Program-made: the position numbers and the translations under genes
The notes under the pieces: model-generated
What the model was told of the DNA's origin: nothing
The model's database searches: none
What the model saw: only the letters and a program-made list of their open reading frames with translations
Assembly (NCBI GenBank): GCA_947444195.1
Contig: CANEZL010000041.1
Location: 1 to 41,221, forward strand
Direction of reading: 5' to 3'
DNA length: 41,221 nt
Origin: Methylobacteriaceae bacterium
GTDB taxonomy: Bacteria; Pseudomonadota; Alphaproteobacteria; Rhizobiales; Beijerinckiaceae
Shown: positions 15,855-24,797 of the stretch, one piece after another
Numbering within the stretch: position 1 is the stretch's first letter
Layout of the letters: each line of letters opens with the position of its first letter

Positions 15855-16868
15855 TCAGTAGAGCCCGCTCGCGGAGAGGGCGGGGGGTGCCAGGGACAGG
15901 GGCATCTCCTCCTCGGCCTCGTGGGGCAGCGGCGCGGGCTGGCGCATGGGCGCCGGGCGAGGGGCGGGCGCCGAGACGTAGGCGGCCGGCGGCTGCGGGG
16001 CCGCCTGCGGGCGCGCCGGGGCGCGGGCGACCTGGGTGGAGGCGCGGCCCTGCGACATCGGCGTGACGCCGTAGGGATCGTCCTCCTCGATCTCCACCGG
16101 CGCCTGGGGCGGGGCGGGCTGGCGCGGCGGCGGCACCGGACGGGCGAGCGGCTGCGCGTCGCGGCCCAGGCGCGGCACGAACTTGAGGAGCGGCTGGCAG
16201 ATCCGGCGCAGGCCGCGCGGGTCGTGGCGGGCGAGGTCGGCGTGGATGTGGTCGTAGTGGAAGACGTTGGAGCCCGGCGCCAGCACCGTGGTGAAGCGCT
16301 GGCAGGCCCCGAGGAAGACCTCGCGCAGGAAGCCCTGCTCGGCCTCCGTGCCGCGCCAGCCGCCCTTCACGGTGATGACGTAGCCGTCCGCCAGCTTGAA
16401 GGACATGATGTCCACGGCGTTGCCGAAGGAGTGCTCGGAGAGCTTGGCGCCCGGCTGGTTGTTGCGCCCGCGGCAGGCATAGGTGCCCGCGTTGATCTCG
16501 GCGACCGGCTGGCCGAAATAGAGCTCGGCGGCCGGCTGGATGGTGTCGGCGAGCCACGCCTCCGCCTCGGCGAGCGCCGGGCAGGCCAGCGTCACCCGCG
16601 ACTTGAACGCCACCGTGCCGTTGCCGATCCGGGTGACGTGGAAGGGCTGCTGCATGCCGCAGGGCCCGGGCCCGTCGATCGCCTTGACCGGCGTGATGTA
16701 GGCGGACGGGGTGACGAGCTTCCTCGACAGGCAGATCTGCTCCGCCTGATCGCGCCAGGGATCGCGGCGCTCGAACTTGTTGAGCGCACAGCCGGTGAGC
16801 CCTGCGCCCGCGAGCGCGAGGGCGGAGAACGCGAGAACGCTACGCCACATGGCCGGGAGAATGCGCAC
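15855..16868 (-). CDS. Extensin-like lipoprotein, putative M15-type peptidoglycan peptidase
   Basis: A 337-residue protein with a lipobox LTGC (Cys27), so it is a probable lipoprotein. The central domain (about 40-225) matches the bacterial extensin-like C domain, related to zinc D,D-peptidases: SEHSFGNAVDIM gives His146 and Asp153, and FHYDHIHADLARH gives His207/His209. Several paired cysteines occur (CPALAE, YACRGR). The last ~110 residues are a Pro/Ala-rich low-complexity tail, probably spanning the cell wall. It likely trims peptidoglycan in the periplasm. A shorter start at MWRSVL (residue 7) is possible. Confidence 0.85.
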   Translation of the reverse strand: MRILPAMWRSVLAFSALALAGAGLTGCALNKFERRDPWRDQAEQICLSRKLVTPSAYITPVKAIDGPGPCGMQQPFHVTRIGNGTVAFKSRVTLACPALAEAEAWLADTIQPAAELYFGQPVAEINAGTYACRGRNNQPGAKLSEHSFGNAVDIMSFKLADGYVITVKGGWRGTEAEQGFLREVFLGACQRFTTVLAPGSNVFHYDHIHADLARHDPRGLRRICQPLLKFVPRLGRDAQPLARPVPPPRQPAPPQAPVEIEEDDPYGVTPMSQGRASTQVARAPARPQAAPQPPAAYVSAPAPRPAPMRQPAPLPHEAEEEMPLSLAPPALSASGLY

Positions 16869-16938
16869 GGCTCCGTAAAGCCTTCGTCAACGTTGCCCCG
16901 GCGTTGACAGGCTGGGCCGAAGGCCGTCCTCATCCCCC

Positions 16939-18171
16939 ATGCTCTCGCTCGTCGATCTCCGCGCCCGCATCGCCTCCGGCACGCTGACCCCGGAGGGGGC
17001 GGTCGGCCTCTGCCGGGAAGCCATCGCCGCCCGAGAATCCGCGATCGGCGCCTTCATCACCCTGGCGGAGGGGGCGGCCGTGGCGCGGACGGGGCCCTTC
17101 GCGGGCATCGCGGTGGGCGTGAAGGACATCATCGACACCGCCGACATGCCGACGCAGATGGGCTCGCCCCTCTACGCGGGCTGGCGGCCGCGGGCGGACG
17201 CGGCGGTGGTCGCCCGCCTGCGCGCGCTCGGCGCCACGGTGCTCGCCAAGACCACGACCTCCCCCTTCGCCAGCGTGGACCCCACGGCCACGCGCAACCC
17301 GCACGGGGCCGGGCGCACGCCGGGGGGCTCCTCGGCGGGCTCGGCCGCCGCGGTGGGCGCCGGGATGCTGCCCCTGGCCCTCGGCACGCAGACGGGGGGC
17401 TCGGTGATCCGGCCCGCGAGCTTCTGCGGCTGCGCCGCGATCAAGCCCTCGTTCCGGCTCCTGCCGACGGTGGGCGTGAAGACCTTCTCCTGGGCCCTCG
17501 ACACGGTGGGCCTGTTCGCGGCCGGCACGCGGGATCTGGCCGACGCGCTGGCCCATCTCGCCGGCCGGCCCGAGATCGACGGTGCGACCGTGGACAATCC
17601 CCGCATCGGCCTCGTCCGCCAGGACTTCGCGGGCGCAGCGGAGCCGGAGGCCGAGGCCGCCCTGGAGGCCGCGCGCCGCGCCGCCGAGGGCGCGGGCGCG
17701 CGGGTCTCGGATCTCGTCCTGCCGTCCTCCCTGTCCGAGGCCTGGGCGTGCCACCCGGTGATCCAGGACTACGAGGCCCGACAGGCCTATGGCTGGGAGA
17801 TCGCCCATCACCGCGCGGCGATGCCCGTCGGGATGGGCCGCCAGCTCGACGCCGCCGCCGCCCTCACCGCCGCCGACTACGACGCCGCCCGGCGCGGGGC
17901 GCACCACGCCCGCCGCGCCCTGAAGGCCCTGTTCTCCGAGCACGACGCGCTGCTCACCTTCTCCGCGCCGGGGCCGGCCCCCGAGGGGTTCGGCTCCACG
18001 GGCGATCCCCGCTTCAACCGGCTCTGGACGCTGATGGGCGTGCCCTGCGTGAACGTGCCGGTGCCGGGGGATCGCCTGCCGGTGGGCGTTCAGGTGATCG
18101 CCCGGTTCGGCGACGACGGCCGCGCGCTCGCCGTGGCGCGGCTGATCGAGGCGGCGCTGGCGCGCGGATGA
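16939..18171 (+). CDS. Amidase signature family hydrolase
   Basis: A 410-residue amidase with the full Ser-cisSer-Lys triad: Lys62 in VGVKDIIDTA, Ser131 in RTPGGSSAGS and Ser155 in GTQTGGSVIRPA. Length and positions coincide with malonamidase E2 (Lys62/Ser131/Ser155), which cleaves malonamate, although the true substrate here is not known. The C-terminal part has FNRLWTLMGVPCVNVPV and GVQVIARFGDDG, usual for small free-standing amidases. It is divergent from the extensin-like gene, 70 bp apart, and convergent with the AI-2E permease gene, 4 bp away. Confidence 0.9.
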   Translation: MLSLVDLRARIASGTLTPEGAVGLCREAIAARESAIGAFITLAEGAAVARTGPFAGIAVGVKDIIDTADMPTQMGSPLYAGWRPRADAAVVARLRALGATVLAKTTTSPFASVDPTATRNPHGAGRTPGGSSAGSAAAVGAGMLPLALGTQTGGSVIRPASFCGCAAIKPSFRLLPTVGVKTFSWALDTVGLFAAGTRDLADALAHLAGRPEIDGATVDNPRIGLVRQDFAGAAEPEAEAALEAARRAAEGAGARVSDLVLPSSLSEAWACHPVIQDYEARQAYGWEIAHHRAAMPVGMGRQLDAAAALTAADYDAARRGAHHARRALKALFSEHDALLTFSAPGPAPEGFGSTGDPRFNRLWTLMGVPCVNVPVPGDRLPVGVQVIARFGDDGRALAVARLIEAALARG

Positions 18172-18175
18172 GGCT

Positions 18176-19330
18176 TCACGCCCGCTCCTCCAGCACGTCC
18201 TCCACGTAGAGCTGGGCGAGGAGCACCTTGATCACCGCCATCAGCGGCAGGGCCAGCGCGATGCCCCAGAGGCCGAACACCACGCCGAGCACGAGCTGGC
18301 CGGCGAAGATGGTGGCGGGCGGGATGTCGAGGACCTGCTTCTGGATGAAGGGGGTGAGGCCGTAGCTCTCCAGGCACTGGACGGCGAGGTAGACGCCGAG
18401 CGCCCCGAGCACCGCGTTCAGGCCCGAGGCGAGGCTCGCCAGGAGGATGACGACGCCGGCCACCAGCGGCCCGATGGTCGGCACGAAGGCGAGCAGCCCC
18501 GCCTGGAGCCCGAGGATCAGCGAGCCGCCGATGCCGAGGAAGGCGAGCCCCGCCCAGGTGCACAGGAAGATCACCGCCATGGTGATGAGCTGGCCGAACA
18601 GCCAGTGCCGCAGGGTCTCCCCCGCCCCGTCGAGCACGGAGGCCGCCCGCGGGCGGTGCCGGGGCGGGACGAAGCGGATGACGCCGTTCCGGTAGCTGCC
18701 GGGATCGGCCGCGAAGGCGACGCCGAGGAACAGGATCACCGCGATGTTGCCCAGCGCGGTGAACAGGCCGAGCACCACCTGCGCCGCCGGGCCGAGCATG
18801 CCGGCCGCGTCCGAGAACAGGGAGCCCGGGCTCTTCAGGACGCCCGCGGTGAGGCCGGCGATGCCGCCGGGCTTGTCCTCGCCCTTGCCGCCCGCGCCCT
18901 CCTTGCCCTGCTCGGAGCGCGCGTCCGAACCGCCCGGCAGCGGGACCTTGATGCCGCGCTCGGCGAGCCAGTTGCTCACGGTGCCGGCCTGGGTGCTCAC
19001 CGTCTGGCCGAGGTCGCGGCCCTGCTGGGCGATGGTGGCGCCGCCCACGGTGGCGAGCCCCGCGAGCGCCGCTGCCAGGACGAGGCTGACCAGGGTGAGC
19101 CTGAGGCCCCGCGACAGGGGCAGCACGCGCCCGAGCCCCCGCGTCAGCCCGTCGAGGAAGACGCCGAGCAGCATGCCGGAGAAGATCAGTAGCAGGGTGT
19201 CCGCGGCCATCCAGGCGAGCGCCAGGACGACCACGAAGCAGACCACGCCGATCCCCGACAGGGTGAGCGGCCGCGCCCCCCGCCAGGGCCCCACGGGGCC
19301 GCGCACCGCATCAGCACTGTCCTCGGTCAT
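18176..19330 (-). CDS. AI-2E family transporter-type membrane protein
   Basis: A 384-residue membrane protein starting MTEDSADAVRGP. Two hydrophobic helices near the N-terminus (GIGVVCFVVVLALAWMAA and LLLIFSGMLLGVFLDGL) and one at about 80-100 precede a polar loop with a Gly/Lys-rich insert (about 130-165). The C-terminal half has the family's conserved PxxGPLVAG element (FVPTIGPLVAGVVILL), an ESYGLTPFIQ block, and closing helices (LALPLMAVIKVLL). The family includes TqsA and YhhT; substrates are mostly unproven, so the AI-2E label is only a family name. The frame is open far upstream, but the ATG at 19330 fits family length. Confidence 0.88.
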   Translation of the reverse strand: MTEDSADAVRGPVGPWRGARPLTLSGIGVVCFVVVLALAWMAADTLLLIFSGMLLGVFLDGLTRGLGRVLPLSRGLRLTLVSLVLAAALAGLATVGGATIAQQGRDLGQTVSTQAGTVSNWLAERGIKVPLPGGSDARSEQGKEGAGGKGEDKPGGIAGLTAGVLKSPGSLFSDAAGMLGPAAQVVLGLFTALGNIAVILFLGVAFAADPGSYRNGVIRFVPPRHRPRAASVLDGAGETLRHWLFGQLITMAVIFLCTWAGLAFLGIGGSLILGLQAGLLAFVPTIGPLVAGVVILLASLASGLNAVLGALGVYLAVQCLESYGLTPFIQKQVLDIPPATIFAGQLVLGVVFGLWGIALALPLMAVIKVLLAQLYVEDVLEERA

Positions 19331-19407
19331 GCCGTCTCGCTCTCCGTGGTTCCGGTGTCCGCCTCTGTCGCATGTCCGTGCGACGGGCGGGCGTCGATCC
19401 GTCGGCT

Positions 19408-19869
19408 TCACGCCCAGCGGGCGGCGGCGGCGTCGTCGGCTTCCGTGGCCTCCACCCAGCCGCCGGTGCCGCCGTCGCGCAGGTGCTCGCGCTTCCAGAA
19501 GGGCGCCCGGGTCTTCAGGTAGTCCATCAGGAAGCTCGCCGCCTCGAAGGCCGCGACCCGGTGGCTCGAGGCGGTCGCGACGAGGACGATCCCGTCGCCC
19601 GGCGCCACGAGGCCGTGCCGGTGCACCACCCGCACCGCGTGGAGGGGCCAGCGCCGGGCGGCCTCCTCCACCACGCGGCCGATCTCGGCCTCGGCCATGC
19701 CCGGATAATGCTCCAGTTCGAGCCCGGCGAGCCGGCCGCCCTCGTCCCGGCACAGGCCGGTGAAGGTGACGACCGCGCCGGCCCGGCCCCCGTGCTCGGC
19801 CTCCACCCGCGCGATCTCGGCGGCCACGTCGAAGGGCTCGGCCTGGATGCTGACGGCTGAATGCGGCAT
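19408..19869 (-). CDS. moaE: MoaE, molybdopterin synthase catalytic subunit
   Basis: A 153-residue protein with the MoaE pattern: AGAVVTFTGLCRDEGGR, LELEHYPGMAEAEI, VRVVHRHGLVAPGD and the active-site block YLKTRAPFWKRE, holding Lys119 and Lys126 at the same numbers as in E. coli MoaE. It transfers sulfur from MoaD to precursor Z to make molybdopterin. MoaD is not adjacent: upstream is a 194-bp gap and a divergent gene. Together with the unit at 10456-13248 this makes two molybdenum-cofactor loci within 10 kb. Confidence 0.93.
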   Translation of the reverse strand: MPHSAVSIQAEPFDVAAEIARVEAEHGGRAGAVVTFTGLCRDEGGRLAGLELEHYPGMAEAEIGRVVEEAARRWPLHAVRVVHRHGLVAPGDGIVLVATASSHRVAAFEAASFLMDYLKTRAPFWKREHLRDGGTGGWVEATEADDAAAARWA

Positions 19870-20063
19870 GGTGGGCCACGACTCCTGTGGCGGGCGGAAG
19901 ACCGTCCGGACCGGGACGCCCGGGCGGCCCGTCGCGCGGGTCCGGCGCGTGCCGCGCCTGACGCCCCGCCCGCGAGAGCCTATATGGCACGCCGGCCCCG
20001 CTTGGCAGGCCCCCGCCGCGGGCGGGGCGCCGGCCGGCGCGGAACTGTACTGAGGACGAGCCC

Positions 20064-21080
20064 GTGAGCCCCGACCTGATCCTGCCCCACGCGGGCGTCC
20101 TGCCGGTCTTCGCGAGCCGCCCCGTCTGGTGCGGCCGCGGCAGCACCGTGATCGGCGCGGCCCGGATCGGCGCCCAGGCCTGGATCGGCGACGACGGCGT
20201 GATCCGCGCCGACGGGCAGACCGTCACCCTGGGCGAGCGGTTCTGGCTCGGCCACCGCTCCACCGTGCACATCGCCACCTTCACCCACGGCACCACCTGC
20301 GGCGACCGCGTCACCGTGGGGCGCAACAGCGTGGTCCATGCCTGCAGCGTCGGCTCCGACGTGGTGATCGAGGACGACGTGGTGATCCTCGACGGCGCCG
20401 TGATCGGCGACGGCTGCGTGATCGAGGCGGGCGCCACCGTGTTCCCGCGGGCGAACCTGCCCGGCGGCTTCGTCTACGGCGGCAGCCCGGCCAAGCCCCG
20501 CGCGCCCATCGACCCGGCCGGGGTGGCCGAGCGGGCCGAGCGCCTGCGCGAGGGGATGGGGGAGGGGGCCGCCGCCGTCCCCGTTCCGCCCGAGGTGGAC
20601 GAGAGCGTCTTCGTCGCCCGCACCGCCCGGCTGCAGGGCCGGGTCAGCCTCGGGGCGGGGGCGAGCGTGCTGTTCTCCTGCGACCTCCAGGCCGAGGTCG
20701 GGCCGATCGTGGTGGGCGCCGACACCAACATCCAGGACAACAGCGTCATCCGCACCCGCGGCGAGGGCGTGGTGATCGGGCGCGACACCACGATCGGTCA
20801 CAACGTCTGGATCGGCGACAGCCGCATCGGCGCGCGCTGCCTGATCGGCATCGGCGCCCGCGTGGCGCCCGGAACCGTGATCGCCGACGAGGTGATGCTG
20901 GCCGCCGGCGCCACCACCGATCCCGGGCAGCTGCTCGAAGGCGGCCATCTCTGGGGCGGGCGCCCCGCCCGCATCCTCGGCCCCCTCGATGCCGAGAAGC
21001 GCGCGATGATGGCCCGCATCGTCGAGGGCTACTGCGAGCACGGGCGCGAATACCGCTTGGCCCAGAGGCAGGCGGAGTAG
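20064..21080 (+). CDS. Tandem two-domain gamma-carbonic-anhydrase-like beta-helix protein
   Basis: A 338-residue protein made of two left-handed beta-helix domains (about 12-145 and 178-310) of the gamma-carbonic anhydrase/YrdA type, each with hexapeptide repeats, joined by a linker at 150-175. Compared with YrdA/Cam, the N-domain keeps the Arg/Asp of VIRAD (48, 50), first zinc His69 (TVHIA) and third His92 (VVHAC), but has Arg87 in place of the second His and lost the NIQD block (WLGH, 61-64). The C-domain keeps NIQD (222-225) and second His246 (TIGHN) but has Arg230 and Gly251 in place of His 1 and 3. Each half alone is incomplete; together they hold every residue once. Normal family members are one domain of about 175-200 residues. 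Activity is not proven. Confidence 0.85.
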   Translation: MSPDLILPHAGVLPVFASRPVWCGRGSTVIGAARIGAQAWIGDDGVIRADGQTVTLGERFWLGHRSTVHIATFTHGTTCGDRVTVGRNSVVHACSVGSDVVIEDDVVILDGAVIGDGCVIEAGATVFPRANLPGGFVYGGSPAKPRAPIDPAGVAERAERLREGMGEGAAAVPVPPEVDESVFVARTARLQGRVSLGAGASVLFSCDLQAEVGPIVVGADTNIQDNSVIRTRGEGVVIGRDTTIGHNVWIGDSRIGARCLIGIGARVAPGTVIADEVMLAAGATTDPGQLLEGGHLWGGRPARILGPLDAEKRAMMARIVEGYCEHGREYRLAQRQAE

Positions 21081-21248
21081 GGGACCCGCTCTGACATAAG
21101 GCCCCGCCTGTCACCGCGCCCGCGCCGGACGGCACCTTTCCCCCTGTTGCGGCGCACGCTATGCACGCGCCGTGCGCGGCATCCGGTTCTCCGGGCGCCG
21201 CCTTGAGGGCCCCGCGGAGAGGCCCAGGCTCAGGAAGGCGCTCGGATC

Positions 21249-22463
21249 ATGGCGAAGATCAAGGTGGCGAACCCCGTCGTCGAACTCGACGGCGACGAGA
21301 TGACCCGGATCATCTGGGCCGAGATCAAGAACAAGCTCATCCACCCCTATCTCGACGTCGACCTCGAGTATTACGACCTCGGCGTGGAGCACCGCGACGC
21401 GACGAACGACCAGGTCACGGTGGATGCCGCCAACGCGATCAAGCGCCACGGCGTCGGCGTGAAGTGCGCCACCATCACCCCCGACGAGGCCCGGGTGAAG
21501 GAGTTCGGCCTGAAGGAGATGTGGAAGTCGCCCAACGGCACCATCCGCAACATCCTCGGCGGCGTGATCTTCCGCGAGCCGATCATCTGCAAGAACGTGC
21601 CCCGCCTCGTCCCCGGCTGGACCCAGCCGATCGTGGTCGGCCGCCACGCCTTCGGCGACCAGTACCGCGCCACCGACTTCAAGGTGCCCGGCAAGGGCCG
21701 CCTGTCCATCAAGTTCGAGGGCGACGACGGCACGGTGATCGAGAAGGAGGTCTTCAAGTTCCCCGATGCCGGCGTCGCTCTGTCGATGTACAACCTCGAC
21801 GACTCGATCCGCGACTTCGCCCGCGCCTCGCTGAACTACGGCCTCAACCGCAAGTACCCGGTCTACCTGTCCACCAAGAACACCATCCTCAAGGCCTATG
21901 ACGGGCGCTTCAAGGACCTGTTCGAGGAGGTCTACCAGAACGAGTTCAAGTCGCGCTTCGACGCGCTCGGCATCGTCTACGAGCACCGCCTGATCGACGA
22001 CATGGTCGCCTCGGCGCTCAAGTGGTCGGGCGGCTACGTCTGGGCCTGCAAGAACTACGACGGCGACGTGCAGTCGGACACCGTCGCCCAGGGCTTCGGC
22101 TCGCTCGGCCTGATGACCTCGGTGCTGCTCACCCCGGACGGCCAGACGGTGGAGGCCGAGGCCGCCCACGGCACCGTGACCCGGCACTACCGCGAGCACC
22201 AGAAGGGCAAGGAGACCTCGACGAACTCCATCGCCTCGATCTTCGCGTGGTCGCGGGGCCTCGCCCACCGGGCCAAGCTCGACGGCAACACGGAGCTCGC
22301 CACCTTCGCCGAGACCCTGGAGAAGGTCTGCATCGACACGGTCGAGGCGGGCTCCATGACCAAGGATCTCGCCCTCCTCGTCGGCCCGGATCAGAAGTGG
22401 CTCTCCACCACCGGCTTCCTCGACAAGGTCGACCAGAACCTGAAGGCGGCGATGGGCGCCTGA
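21249..22463 (+). CDS. icd: NADP-dependent isocitrate dehydrogenase
   Basis: A 404-residue enzyme oxidising isocitrate to 2-oxoglutarate in the citric acid cycle. It starts MAKIKVANPVVELDGDEMTRIIW and has the substrate segment KSPNGTIRNILGG with the isocitrate-binding Ser, the metal-binding Asp block YEHRLIDDMVASALK and YDGDVQSDTVAQGFGSLGLMTS, and the cofactor loop EAAHGTVTRHYREHQKGKE. Length and motifs fit the homodimeric type II NADP-IDH usual in alphaproteobacteria and mitochondria. It has its own 168-bp upstream region and a strong terminator right after it, so it is monocistronic. Confidence 0.96.
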   Translation: MAKIKVANPVVELDGDEMTRIIWAEIKNKLIHPYLDVDLEYYDLGVEHRDATNDQVTVDAANAIKRHGVGVKCATITPDEARVKEFGLKEMWKSPNGTIRNILGGVIFREPIICKNVPRLVPGWTQPIVVGRHAFGDQYRATDFKVPGKGRLSIKFEGDDGTVIEKEVFKFPDAGVALSMYNLDDSIRDFARASLNYGLNRKYPVYLSTKNTILKAYDGRFKDLFEEVYQNEFKSRFDALGIVYEHRLIDDMVASALKWSGGYVWACKNYDGDVQSDTVAQGFGSLGLMTSVLLTPDGQTVEAEAAHGTVTRHYREHQKGKETSTNSIASIFAWSRGLAHRAKLDGNTELATFAETLEKVCIDTVEAGSMTKDLALLVGPDQKWLSTTGFLDKVDQNLKAAMGA

Positions 22464-22497
22464 GCCCGGAACCGCGCCTCGACGGGGCGCATCGTGA

Positions 22498-22533
22498 AGA
22501 AGGGCCGGCGGGGATCCTCCCGCCGGCCCTTCT
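22498..22533 (+). terminator. Intrinsic-type terminator after icd
   Basis: A perfect 15-bp stem, AGAAGGGCCGGCGGG (22498-22512) pairing with CCCGCCGGCCCTTCT (22519-22533), with loop GATCCT, lies 34 bp after the icd stop. Only a short CGTTTG tract follows, so termination may be imperfect, but stem strength and position support the call. Confidence 0.8.
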
Positions 22534-22631
22534 CGTTTGCCGGCTCCCGGGATGGCGGCCCGCGCGGGCTTCATCCGGGGGCGAAATGCTGTAGAGGAGG
22601 CGCCTTGTCTCCCCGCGCCCCCTGAACGTCG

Positions 22632-23756
22632 ATGTCCGCCGCTCCGTCCGCCGCTCCCCTCCGCCCCGTGCCGCGCCCCGGCGTGTCGGCGATCGAGGCC
22701 TACATACCCGGCAAGAGCGGGGCGCCCGGCGCGCACAAGGTCCACAAGCTCTCCTCGAACGAGACGCCGCTCGGCCCGAGCCCGGCCGCCCTGGCCGCGC
22801 TCCAGGCCTCGGCCGCGAGCCTCGCCCTCTACCCGGACGGCAATTCGACCGCCCTGCGCGGGGCGATCGCGGCCCGCTACGGGCTCGACCCGGCCCGGAT
22901 CGTCTGCGGCGCGGGCTCGGACGAGCTCCTGTCGCTGCTCGCCTACGCCTATGTCGGCCCCGGCGACGAGGGCCTGTTCAGCGCGCACGGCTTCCTCGTC
23001 TACCGCATCGCCGTCCTGGCGGCGGGCGGCACGCCGGTGGCCGCGCCGGAGCGGGACCTGACCACGGACGTGGACGCCCTGCTCGCCCGCGTGAGCGAGC
23101 GGACCAAGATCGTCTACGTCGCCAACCCCAACAACCCGACCGGCACCTACCTGCCCTTCGAGGAGGTGCGCCGCCTGCATGCGGGCCTGCCGCCGCACGT
23201 GCTCCTCGTGCTCGACGGGGCCTACGCGGAATACGTTCGCCGGAACGACTACAGCGCCGGGCTCGACCTCGTGCTCGAGGCCGACAACGTGGTGATGACC
23301 CGCACCTTCTCGAAGATCCACGGCCTCGCGGCCCTGCGGATCGGCTGGATGGTGGCCCCGGCCCACGTGACGGATGCGGTCAACCGCATCCGCGGCCCCT
23401 TCAACCTGTCGTCGGCGGCGATCGCGGCGGGTGCCGCGGCCATCGCCGACGAGGCGCACGTGGCCGCGGCGGTGGCCCACAACACGGTGTGGCTCGACCG
23501 CCTGACCGAGGCCGTGACCGGGCTCGGCCTCGCCGTCACCCCGAGCGTCGGCAACTTCCTCCTCGTCCATTTCCCCGCCGAGGCCGGCCGCTCGGCCGCG
23601 GAGGCCGACGCTTACCTAGCCGGCCGGGGCGTGATCGTGCGGCGGGTCTCCGCCTACGGCCTGCCCGACGCGCTCCGCGTCACCGTGGGCGGCGCCGAGG
23701 CCAACGCGGCCTTCCTGGCCGCGCTCACCGATTTCGTGCGTGGCGCGCATGCCTGA
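22632..23756 (+). CDS. hisC: Histidinol-phosphate aminotransferase (HisC)
   Basis: A 374-residue fold-type I PLP aminotransferase. Signatures are KLSSNETPLGPSPAAL near the N-terminus, VCGAGSDELLSLLAY, VYVANPNNPTGTY, and the PLP lysine Lys228 in TFSKIHGLAALRIGW. It converts histidinol phosphate to imidazole-acetol phosphate in histidine synthesis, and HisC paralogues also transaminate aromatic prephenate or phenylpyruvate. Its 3' end overlaps the start of tyrA, which suggests a role in phenylalanine/tyrosine synthesis as well. The ATG at 22632 is preceded by a short spacer after the icd terminator. Confidence 0.93.
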   Translation: MSAAPSAAPLRPVPRPGVSAIEAYIPGKSGAPGAHKVHKLSSNETPLGPSPAALAALQASAASLALYPDGNSTALRGAIAARYGLDPARIVCGAGSDELLSLLAYAYVGPGDEGLFSAHGFLVYRIAVLAAGGTPVAAPERDLTTDVDALLARVSERTKIVYVANPNNPTGTYLPFEEVRRLHAGLPPHVLLVLDGAYAEYVRRNDYSAGLDLVLEADNVVMTRTFSKIHGLAALRIGWMVAPAHVTDAVNRIRGPFNLSSAAIAAGAAAIADEAHVAAAVAHNTVWLDRLTEAVTGLGLAVTPSVGNFLLVHFPAEAGRSAAEADAYLAGRGVIVRRVSAYGLPDALRVTVGGAEANAAFLAALTDFVRGAHA

Positions 23757-24678
23757 ATCCGCGGCGCCGTTCGGGCGCCTCGCCGTCGTCGGCCTCGGGC
23801 TGATCGGCTCTTCCATCGCCCGGGGCGCCCGGCGCTACGGCCTCGCCGAGACCATCGTCGCGGTCGACAGGGACGCGGGCGTCCGCGACCGCGTGCGCGA
23901 GCTCGGCCTCGCCGATCTCGTCACCGACGCGGCCGAGATGGGCGTGGCGGAGGCCGACCTCGTCATCCTCTGCGTCCCGGTGGGCGCCGTGGGCGCTGTG
24001 GCCGCCGCCATCGCCCCGCATCTCAAGCCGGGCGCCGTCCTCTCGGACGTCGGCTCCGTGAAGGGCTCGGTGGTCGCCGCCGTCCTGCCGCACCTGCCGG
24101 ACGGCGTCGCCTTCGTGCCCGGCCATCCCGTGGCGGGCACCGAGTATTCGGGGCCGGACGCCGGCTTCTCGACCCTGTTCTCCAACCGCTGGTGCATCCT
24201 GACGCCGCCGGAGGGCACGGATGCGGAGGCGGTCGCGCGGGTGCGCGGCTTCTGGGAGGGTCTTGGCGCCATCGTGGAGACGATGACGCCCGAGCACCAC
24301 GACCTCGTGCTCGCCATCACCAGCCACGTGCCGCACCTGATCGCCTTCAACATCGTCGGCACCGCCGCCGACCTCGAGGAGGTGACCCAGTCCGAGGTCA
24401 TCAAGTTCTCGGCCGGCGGTTTTCGCGATTTCACCCGGATCGCGGCCTCCGACCCGACCATGTGGCGCGACGTCTTCCTGACCAACAAGGACGCGGTGCT
24501 GGAGATGCTCGGCCGCTTCAACGAGGACCTCTCGGCGCTGGCCCGCGCCATCCGCTGGGAGGACGGCGAGGCCCTGCACGCGCTCTTCACCCGCACCCGC
24601 GCCATCCGCCGGGGCATCGTGGCCATGGGCCAGGAGACGGCGGCCCCGGATTTCGGCCGCCGCCCGAGCGAGGATTGA
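23749..24678 (+). CDS. tyrA: Prephenate/arogenate dehydrogenase (TyrA)
   Basis: A 309-residue NAD(P)-dependent dehydrogenase for tyrosine synthesis. It has the dinucleotide loop LAVVGLGLIGSSIARGARR, then VLSDVGSVKGSVV, the catalytic His in FVPGHPVAGTEYSGP, and SHVPHLIAFNIV in the helical C-terminal domain. ATG 23749 lies inside the end of hisC (overlap of 8 bp); a GTG at 23740 would add three residues. hisC-tyrA overlap implies cotranscription and coupled translation. The TGA stop (24676-24678) coincides with the first bases of repeat copy B, so the original C-terminus may have been altered by the repeat. Confidence 0.93.
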   Translation: MPESAAPFGRLAVVGLGLIGSSIARGARRYGLAETIVAVDRDAGVRDRVRELGLADLVTDAAEMGVAEADLVILCVPVGAVGAVAAAIAPHLKPGAVLSDVGSVKGSVVAAVLPHLPDGVAFVPGHPVAGTEYSGPDAGFSTLFSNRWCILTPPEGTDAEAVARVRGFWEGLGAIVETMTPEHHDLVLAITSHVPHLIAFNIVGTAADLEEVTQSEVIKFSAGGFRDFTRIAASDPTMWRDVFLTNKDAVLEMLGRFNEDLSALARAIRWEDGEALHALFTRTRAIRRGIVAMGQETAAPDFGRRPSED

Positions 24679-24781
24679 TACGATCTCCGCTTGATCGAAG
24701 CGGGGGTCGTATCGACCGAGCCGGCGCGGTGCATCAGCGAAGCCCAGATCCGCCATCCCGAGTGGATCCATCGGATCTGGT
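24676..24781. repeat. Two-hairpin intergenic repeat, copy B
   Basis: The second copy of the element at 10364-10470, differing by a few substitutions and one G in a run. Hairpin 1 is 24679-24711, hairpin 2 is 24744-24780. It sits between convergent tyrA and the DUF2125 gene, starting at the tyrA stop codon and ending 16 bp before the DUF2125 stop. With two stable symmetrical stems it could act as a bidirectional terminator or mRNA end stabiliser, or it may be a non-autonomous mobile repeat. Confidence 0.9.
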
Positions 24782-24797
24782 CTGAGGCGGACCGCTC

